From positions 124,001-188,000 of the forward strand of contig CAVRVJ010000006.1 of assembly GCA_963724645.1 (NCBI GenBank): DNA of 64,000 nucleotides, given 5' to 3'. This DNA comes from CAVXSP01 sp963724645. GTDB taxonomy: Bacteria; Acidobacteriota; Vicinamibacteria; Vicinamibacterales; SCN-69-37. Made by a program: the position numbers and the translations under genes. Numbering within the stretch: position 1 is the stretch's first letter; the number at the start of each line of letters is the position of its first letter. Below, piece by piece: positions 57,986 to 64,000 of this stretch. A model generated the notes under the pieces. That model was not told the origin of the DNA, made no database searches, and saw nothing but the letters and a program-made list of their open reading frames with translations.

Positions 57986-60358
57986 TCACCACCGAACGAC
58001 CAGTCGTCCGAACACCGTGTTCGCGGTGTAGGGCCGGTACAGATACCCGAGCAGCACGGCCTGTTGTCTGACCAGCTGCGGGTTCGACTCGATATCGAGC
58101 GTGAAGTCCTCCACTTTCCACTGCTCGTACCAGTAGGTGACGCCGATCCCCACGCGGGGCGTGAGCGCATAGACGATGTCAGCCGTGCTGCGGTACAAGT
58201 CGCTCTTCACGAGCGGCAGCTGGTCCGGGGGCGGCAGCGTCGAGGCTGGCGGCACGACATCTTCGGGCAGCGTTCGTGGAACGTCGGGACCCGTGCTGTA
58301 CGTATACTGCGACCGCGAGCGGTTGTAGTCGTAGCTGAACCGCAGATCCACTTTCTCGCCCAGCTTCTTGATGTCGAGGTACGCCAGGACAGAATGCACG
58401 CGGTCCGCGCCATCGGTGCCCCAGTTACGCGTCGCGTCGGCGACCTGCACACTTGGTGAACTGGGCTGGGCGGAGAGGGTCAGATACGTCTCGTACCAGA
58501 TAGTCGCGGTCGCCGGCTGCGGATTCGCCTGCCGCGAGTGCGACAGCGCATCGTAGCGCTCGTAGTCGTACGACGCGCCGAACCCGACGTTGTCGGTGGC
58601 CGACATGTCGATCCCGGCGCTGTAGATCCGGTGCCTGTTGTCGCGGAGGCCGAACGTGCTCTCGAGGTAGTCATCCTTGCCGGTGGCGATCGAGCCGGAG
58701 AAGGCCATCGTGCCCGTAGGGATGACCGATGCCAGAATCGTCACGCGGTTGCGGTCGCGCGAGGCGACGTCGAACTGCCGCATGCCGGGATGCTCGCCGA
58801 TGTTGAACAGTTCCCGCTCGGCCTCGTCCGTCACGTCGCCACGTTTGGAGCCGTGTTCGTACAACGTCCTCACGGAAAAGATCCCCGTGCTCACCACGTC
58901 GTACCCCGCGCGCACGACGTTCTCGGTCGTGGAGGGAAAGAAGCGGAGCGACCGATCCTCTGCCAGCCAGCTGTAGCCAATCGACGCCGCCCCCGAAGAC
59001 GAGCTTGGCCGGATCCGCAGATTCACGTCGAACGTCTTGCGTGTGATCCCGAACGGCTCGCTCTCGACGATCAACGGCGACAAGGCGCCGCCAAGCGTGT
59101 TGAACGTCGCCGCGGCCGCGGTGTTGTCATATGACACGCGCTGCGGCATCACGAACTCAGGCGTTCGATTGCTGTAGTCGTAGTAGCGGTAACGCGCGTC
59201 CACGTCGATGTACTGGCCCGGTCTGGACACAAACGTGAAGTTCATCGCGTTCGCACGCGCCTCGCCATTGACCGTCGACCTCGGCAGCGGGGTGACCGTC
59301 GGCAGCACGACGCTATTGATGGTCTGCGGCATGATCGCATCGCCCACGTCCTTGAGCGAACTCGTCGACAGGTAGGCGGTCGCGCGCGAGTGCCCGGGCA
59401 GCTTGACCGACGCCAGGCCGTTCACGCCGATGAGCGAGTTGCTCGGCGCAAGCGAGGAACGCCCGCGGGACGGCGTTGACGCCGCGTCGGACACGCGAAA
59501 CGGATTGTCGAACGTCACGGTCGTGTTGTTGTTGTGGAACCAGGATCCGGTCACACCGCCGCGAAACAGGACGCCACCGCGCGCGAATTCCCCGTTGGTT
59601 TCGAAGTCGGTCAGGTGGTGGTCGATGGGCGCTGGCATCTCGACCAGGCTGCTGTGGCCGAAGCTGCCGCCGTACGGCAGCACGCCCTGCCGGGTGGTCA
59701 CCTGGACCTGGCTGTGGACCGTGAAATCCGGGCTGACGAGGTAGTCGAACCCGCCCTGTCCAATCTGCCGCAGTGACTTCGTGTCGAACGTGATGGCGTT
59801 GGCGTCGAACAGGGCCGGCAGCGCGGCGTTGCTCGCCTGCGCCTGGGTCTGGATCGTATCGGGAATGGTCAGCACCGACGGCGCCTTCGACGTGTCTTCG
59901 ACAAACAGCGTCTCGGTCGTGTAACTCATGTTCAAGGGAATCCGATCCCAGAGGCCCCAGACCTTGAACAACCCCGGTTTGCCGGCCGATCCGCCCAGGC
60001 GCTGGTCGGTGCGGCCGACGTTCCTGCCGTCCGCGTTGAACAGCCAGCCGTTGTGCTCGCGCTCGAAGCGGAGGTCCTGCATGAAGAGGCCGTTGCTCAG
60101 ATCGCGATAGCGCTCATACCGCGCCTTATCTCCGGTCAGGGAGGTGCCCCGCACACCGAAGTCGAGCAGATTCTTGGGCGCCGGCACGTAGTCACTGGAC
60201 GTATCGGGGGTCGCCGCCTGAGCCGGCGCGGGCGTCTGAGCCTGACCCGGGGGCGGTGGCGGCGGGCCCGCCTGCCCGTCGCCCGGCGCCTGCTGGGCCA
60301 CAGCCGTCAGGGGGATGAGTGCGAAGAACGTAGCGAGAGCAAGACGTAGCGTACGCAC
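57986..60358 (-). CDS. MtrB/PioB-type decaheme-associated outer membrane porin (copy 1)
   Basis: 790 residues from the GTG at 60358, preceded by GGAGGGA; the frame is also open upstream into the cytochrome gene, but that is a frameshift artefact. A signal peptide (VRTLRLALATFFALIPLTAVAQQ) is followed by a P/G/Q-rich linker and FGVRGTSLTGDKARYERYRD. The rest is long alternating beta strands typical of a 26-28-strand barrel (FMQDLRFEREHNGWLFNADG, RVGIGVTYWYEQWKVEDF), ending RLVVRW with a terminal aromatic. It would form the outer-membrane sheath for the decaheme cytochrome encoded 11 bases upstream. Confidence 0.9.
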   Translation of the reverse strand: MRTLRLALATFFALIPLTAVAQQAPGDGQAGPPPPPPGQAQTPAPAQAATPDTSSDYVPAPKNLLDFGVRGTSLTGDKARYERYRDLSNGLFMQDLRFEREHNGWLFNADGRNVGRTDQRLGGSAGKPGLFKVWGLWDRIPLNMSYTTETLFVEDTSKAPSVLTIPDTIQTQAQASNAALPALFDANAITFDTKSLRQIGQGGFDYLVSPDFTVHSQVQVTTRQGVLPYGGSFGHSSLVEMPAPIDHHLTDFETNGEFARGGVLFRGGVTGSWFHNNNTTVTFDNPFRVSDAASTPSRGRSSLAPSNSLIGVNGLASVKLPGHSRATAYLSTSSLKDVGDAIMPQTINSVVLPTVTPLPRSTVNGEARANAMNFTFVSRPGQYIDVDARYRYYDYSNRTPEFVMPQRVSYDNTAAAATFNTLGGALSPLIVESEPFGITRKTFDVNLRIRPSSSSGAASIGYSWLAEDRSLRFFPSTTENVVRAGYDVVSTGIFSVRTLYEHGSKRGDVTDEAERELFNIGEHPGMRQFDVASRDRNRVTILASVIPTGTMAFSGSIATGKDDYLESTFGLRDNRHRIYSAGIDMSATDNVGFGASYDYERYDALSHSRQANPQPATATIWYETYLTLSAQPSSPSVQVADATRNWGTDGADRVHSVLAYLDIKKLGEKVDLRFSYDYNRSRSQYTYSTGPDVPRTLPEDVVPPASTLPPPDQLPLVKSDLYRSTADIVYALTPRVGIGVTYWYEQWKVEDFTLDIESNPQLVRQQAVLLGYLYRPYTANTVFGRLVVRW

Positions 60359-60369
60359 AGGTCCCTCCC

Positions 60370-61432
60370 TCAACGAATGAAGCGCTGACCGCTTGGATGA
60401 TTCGATCCGTGGATTGCGGCGTGGCACATCACGCACGACCGCACGTAGACACGGATGCTCGCCGTCGAATCGGCGCCTACCAGCGCGTCGTCGTAGATCG
60501 TGCTGGGATGCCGGTGTCGAGACGTGACAGCGCTGGCACAGGATCGGTGGCTTGGCGACGAGCAGCCGCTCGTTCGGCGACCCGTGCGGATCGTGGCAGG
60601 TCACGCAGCCGTCACGGCCCGGGGCATGCTCCCACAGGTACGGACCGCGCTTGTCGGCATGGCACGACGTGCACAACTCGGCGACCGAGTCGCCCTTGCG
60701 TAGCAGCTTGACATTGGTACTTCCGTGCGTGTTGTGGCAGGTCGTGCACTGCATCTTCCCTTCGCGCACCGGCATGTGACCCGAGCGGTCGATCTTCGAG
60801 ACCTTGTCGCGATGGCAGGTGGCGCAGACCTCCAGTTGCGTCTTCTTGACGAGCTGGCCCTGCTCGGACTTGTACGAGTGCACCGCGTGGCAGGTGGTGC
60901 AGGTCAGCCCGCGGCGATCGTGCTGGCTCCCGTCCCAGAGCGCATGCTCGCCGCGGTTATGGCAGGTCGTGCAGACCGCCGTGACTTCCGCGGGCTTCAT
61001 CTTCGTGAAATCTTTGCCGATCGGATTCAGCACGGGATCGTCCGTGGCGTGCTTGCCGGCGGGGCCATGACAGGTCTCGCAACTCTGCTTGGCGCCGGGG
61101 GTGCGGGGATCGGTCGCGCGATGGTGGGGGCTGTCGTAGTACCCCGATTTCTGCTCGTCGTGGCAATCGACGCAGGCCGCTTCGCCGACGAACCCCTGCG
61201 CGTCCGCCACGGGTGGCCCGGTGGAAGGCTTCTGGGTTGCCGGCTTCGGCGGTTGGGCGGGAACCTGGGCAGGAGCCTGGGCAGCCTTCAGCGGTGCGGA
61301 AATTTCACCAGCAGTGGGGAGAACTGCGGAGCGAGGCCCGCTCGCTTTCGCACTCCCAAAGGCCACGATCCAGACCAGGAAACTGCAGGCCAGCCAGTAG
61401 AGTGGGCTGATCGTGCGTATTCGTCGAGCCAT
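60370..61432 (-). CDS. DmsE/MtrA-type periplasmic decaheme cytochrome c (copy 1, one frameshift)
   Basis: About 353 residues across a +1 shift near 60518. A signal-anchor (YWLACSFLVWIVAFGSAKA, about 12-30) and Pro/Ala linker precede ten haem sites: CVDCH, CETCH, CTTCH, CTTCH, CATCH, CTTCH, CTSCH, CVTCH, CQRCH in the first frame, and CVMCH after the shift, in YVRSCVMCHAAIHGSNHPSG. Without correction, the tenth haem is lost and the frame runs into the porin gene, mimicking a 1148-residue fusion. It shares HGSNHP(S/A)G at the C-terminus with copy 2. The pair with the porin makes an outer-membrane electron conduit. Confidence 0.9.
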
Positions 61433-61627
61433 CGTGAATCCTCCGCCACTCCCACCGCCAGATCGTCATGGCCGGAGCGCACCCCCCCAAGAGCAACTTG
61501 TGTGCCCGGGCGACAGGTTCGGTCGCAGTTGAAGAACGCTCAAGAACTGACAACTGCAGCCACGCACGGAACGTGGAGCGAGAGCGAGATGGGGTGGAGC
61601 GCGGGGTCGGAGCGCGAATGCGGCTTC

Positions 61628-62948
61628 TTACTGCTCCTGCTCCTTATGGCAGAGTTCGCAGTCGTTCTTGAGAACGACGCCGTCGCGTGTCTGGTGACTG
61701 TCGTCGTGGCACCGGAGACATCCGGTCACGTCGGTGTGGCCGTTCTGCGATAGGTACGTGCCCCAGGTGACCTTCATCCCGGGAAAGACGTTGGTGCGAT
61801 AGAGACGAAGCGCGGTGTTGGTCGCCTGAGTCACGTCGGCGGCCGGCGCCGGATGACTCTTGTAGAACGCATCAATCCGCCCACGGATGGCGTTGGCCGC
61901 CGCGCCCTCGTCCGGATAGGCCTGCTTCAACGCCGCGACGACCTCTCGACGGATGAACGGCAGCGATTTCGAAATCTCGCCGGCGGTAATCGCGGTGTCC
62001 ACCGCGTTCTCCGCCGTCGGCGCGAACGTATGCGCCGGCCGACTGTGACAATCCATGCAGTCCATCTGGCGGCGCAGGCCAGCCGGCGCCGCGGTGACGT
62101 TCTCCTCAAAATACTCCGTCACCTTTCCGTCTGCCCGCGTGACCTTGATGTACGGAATCTTCTCGCGCTTCTCGTCCACCGTGACGTACTCGAGCGTGAT
62201 GTCCGGGCGCGCGTGCCAGTGGGCCTTCGCCGGGTACATGAGAAGGGTCGTCGGCGTGTCGGTGTTCGCTTCGTCGTTGGCGTATTCGTGCGTCACGCGC
62301 GTGACCTCGGACCGGCACACGGTTGCCTGCGTGACAGTGCAGACACGTATCGGCGGCCACCGGGATGTTTCTGGCCGGCGACGAGGGAATTGGCCGGTTG
62401 AAGGAGCCGGTCAGGACTTCATAGGCCTGGCGCGTGCCGTTGAGCTTGGCTCGCACCATCCCGGCGGCGCCCGGGCTGACGTGGCATCGCACGCAGTCCA
62501 CGGCGGCGTGCGCACCCACTGCATGGCCCGTGAACTCGGGTTGCATCACGGCGTGACAAACCTGCCCACAGAACCGATCCGTCTCCATGTAGTGCACGGC
62601 GCCCAGTCCGGCCAGCGTCACGATGCCGAGGTTTACCATCGTGAGAATCGCGACGATCAGCAGGCCCTGCCGAACGGGGGGCAGGTTCAGGTCGATGGCC
62701 GGCCATTGCCACGCCGCGTGTCCTCGCCGGCGGCTGCGCCCCTCGCGCACCACGCCAATCGGAATCAGGATCAGGCCGACGAGAAAGACCGCCGGCACCA
62801 GCACGAAGCCGAAAAGTCCCGCGTACGGACTGGCGACCAGCCCGAACCACTCGACGGCGCAGTAGATGACGAACGCGAAGGCGCTGATCGTCGTCAGCCA
62901 GAAGCCGGCGATGGACAGCGGATTGCGTGCCAGGGATGGGTGAGCCAA
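61628..62948 (-). CDS. NapC/NirT-like membrane-anchored multiheme cytochrome c (one frameshift)
   Basis: About 439 residues across a +1 shift near 62320. Three membrane segments occur at the N-terminus (about 13-33, 43-63, 94-115). The periplasmic part holds six candidate haem sites: CGQVCH (a CX3CH variant), CVRCH, CLHCH, then after the shift CMDCH, CLRCH and CELCH. This pattern fits a quinol-oxidising donor that passes electrons from the membrane pool to periplasmic cytochromes. It is followed by the decaheme/porin pairs in the same direction, so it probably feeds them. The exact residues at the shift are uncertain. Confidence 0.85.
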
Positions 62949-62973
62949 AGGATCCTTCGACGCGCGTCCCTGG

Positions 62974-63345
62974 CTACTTCTTCTTTGCCTTGCCCGTCGC
63001 CTGAACGCTCAGCAGGTACGCGACGAGCGGGTCGATGTCCGCCGGCTTGAGGTTCATCTCTTTCGCCTTGGACGACATCTTCACTTTCGGCTTATGGTCG
63101 AGGGTCTTCTCCATCTCGAGCGGATTCTCCAGCCACTTGCGCATGTCGGCTTCGCCGACCTCGAGGCCATGACCGCTGTCGAGTGGTCCGATCTTGTTCC
63201 CCTTGCCGGCGATCATGTGGCACTTGGCGCACTCTTTCGCGTCGTAGAGCTTCTTGCCATCCGCTACCTTCTTGGCGTCCTGCGCGAAGGCCGGCGCCCC
63301 GCAGAGAAACGCCACGCCAATCACTGCAATCACCGCTCGCTTCAT
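62974..63345 (-). CDS. Small monoheme cytochrome c
   Basis: 123 residues from the ATG at 63345, eight bases after AGGAG; an ATG two codons upstream sits too close to it. The signal peptide MKRAVIAVIGVAFLCGAPAFAQ is clear. The mature protein has one haem site, KECAKCHMIAGKGNKIGP (about 41-58), and a distal methionine candidate in KVKMSSKAKEM, typical of class I cytochrome c with the KMP-like ligand region. It probably shuttles electrons in the periplasm. It is the first gene of the electron-transfer locus, 25 bases before the NapC-like gene. Confidence 0.9.
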   Translation of the reverse strand: MKRAVIAVIGVAFLCGAPAFAQDAKKVADGKKLYDAKECAKCHMIAGKGNKIGPLDSGHGLEVGEADMRKWLENPLEMEKTLDHKPKVKMSSKAKEMNLKPADIDPLVAYLLSVQATGKAKKK

Positions 63346-63586
63346 CGTCATGACTCCTTTGAACTCTGAGAACGACATGGACCGGCGCTCCGCCTCCGGT
63401 ATTTAAGCATACCCACGACCGGGATGCCGATTCGGGCGGAAATCCAGCATAGTGCTAGTTTTTGTCCATACTGCGCCCCAAGTGGGCAGAATTGACTTCC
63501 GGGTCAACTCGCCTCCCGGGCGCGCACTTCAGTTGTGACACCATGAAGAATGGCGCCCGGAAAGCGCGCCATCGCAAGATCAGGAC

Positions 63587-63832
63587 ATGTTCTCCCTCAC
63601 GTCGGCCAAACGAATCGTGCGAATCGTGTTCGGGTTCACGCTGCTCGGCCTGGGTACGGCCATGCTCGTCCTGCCGGGCCCTGGATGGGTGACGATCGCG
63701 CTTGGTCTGGCCCTGCTGGCCACCGAATATGTCTGGGCACGGCGTTTGCTGGATCGAATCAAGAAGACGGCAACTGACGTGAAAACGCGCGTCACGGGCC
63801 GCGGATCACCGCCAGGACAGGTGTCGTCATGA
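63587..63832 (+). CDS. PGPGW-type small transmembrane protein
   Basis: 81 residues with two membrane helices (IVRIVFGFTLLGLGTAMLVL, about 10-29, and VTIALGLALLATEYVWA, 35-51) separated by the diagnostic PGPGW turn. This is the signature of a widespread small membrane protein family (TIGR02611-like/PGPGW domain) of unknown function. A basic tail (RLLDRIKKTATDVKTR) follows. It overlaps the next gene by ATGA. Confidence 0.88.
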   Translation: MFSLTSAKRIVRIVFGFTLLGLGTAMLVLPGPGWVTIALGLALLATEYVWARRLLDRIKKTATDVKTRVTGRGSPPGQVSS

Positions 63833-64000
63833 TGACTTTTGTCTACCGCCTGATGGGCGCCGCAATGCTGGACGGCGGCACGTACGAGCAACTGGAAGCT
63901 GATCGGCACGCCACCTGGCAGGCCATGCTGGTGGTGGTGCTGTCGAGCGCCGCCGCCGGCCTGGGCGTGGGACTTCAGGCCTGGGCGGGACCCGCCGGAT
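63829..64000 (+). CDS. Yip1-family-like membrane protein (5' part, runs off the window)
   Basis: 57 residues from the ATG at 63829, which overlaps the upstream stop. MMTFVYRLMGAAMLDGGTYEQLEADRHATWQAMLVVVL then a small-residue-rich helix resembles the start of bacterial YIP1 domain membrane proteins (VYRLxGAAxLDxxTYEExExDxxA pattern). The rest lies outside the window. Confidence 0.6.
   Translation, partial: MMTFVYRLMGAAMLDGGTYEQLEADRHATWQAMLVVVLSSAAAGLGVGLQAWAGPAG

Noticed and set aside
63485..63525. TTGAC-TTCCGG-GTCAA inverted repeat (about 63493-63509) as an operator
   Set aside because: A perfect but short dyad between divergent genes. Without a regulator gene or further copies I cannot tell it from chance.

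Overview
This 64 kb, GC-rich window comes from a Gram-negative bacterium. It carries a Kdo/heptose lipid A-core operon, TolC-HlyD efflux, and outer-membrane porin-cytochrome genes. The mix of decaheme cytochromes with MtrB-type porins, an orphan Hcp, TPR-methyltransferases and a PQQ-type sugar dehydrogenase suggests Acidobacteriota, probably class Vicinamibacteria. That placement is inferred from gene content; no rRNA is present.

Layout: (1) 1-17 kb, surface polysaccharide region: glycosyltransferases, dTDP-rhamnose genes rfbC, rfbA and rfbD (no rfbB), a DegT aminotransferase, gmd, an L-2-hydroxyglutarate oxidase-like flavoenzyme, plus an orphan Hcp, a TPR-methyltransferase and a TauE/SafE permease. 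(2) 17-19.4 kb, smpB, pdxA, holB. (3) 19.7-28 kb, TolC/HlyD/DHA2-MFS efflux operon, a YfhO-like membrane protein, a GH15 glucoamylase-type enzyme, tRNA-Asp and tRNA-Val. (4) 28.4-37.5 kb, lipid A/core genes: a heptosyltransferase, then on the minus strand waaA-lpxK-lpxL-waaF-gmhB-hldE1-hldE2. (5) 37.5-41.2 kb, gapA-pgk-tpiA-secG and tRNA-Leu. (6) 41.3-47.3 kb, accessory block: an IS, a group II intron, a truncated metallo-hydrolase, an integron-type attC site behind a cassette-like ORF, and a secreted metalloprotease. (7) 47.5-53.5 kb, tRNA-Lys, two tRNA-Arg genes, a pseudokinase/PEGA protein with a TonB-like partner, a radical SAM protein with a [2Fe-2S] partner, truA. (8) 53.6-63.3 kb, an extracellular-electron-transfer locus: monoheme cytochrome c, membrane-anchored NapC-like multiheme cytochrome, and two decaheme cytochrome + MtrB-type porin pairs separated by a decayed remnant of a third.

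Three threads run through the window. First, at least 14 genes contain single-base frameshifts, mostly +1 insertions, including gapA, gmd and truA; this looks mainly like sequence error, so these genes are annotated across the shifts. Second, four long palindromes share TTTTCCACA and GGGACGGG modules, and three of them supply the TAG stop codon of a flanking gene. Third, the accessory block shows successive CTAG-flanked insertions beside a tRNA-Leu gene.
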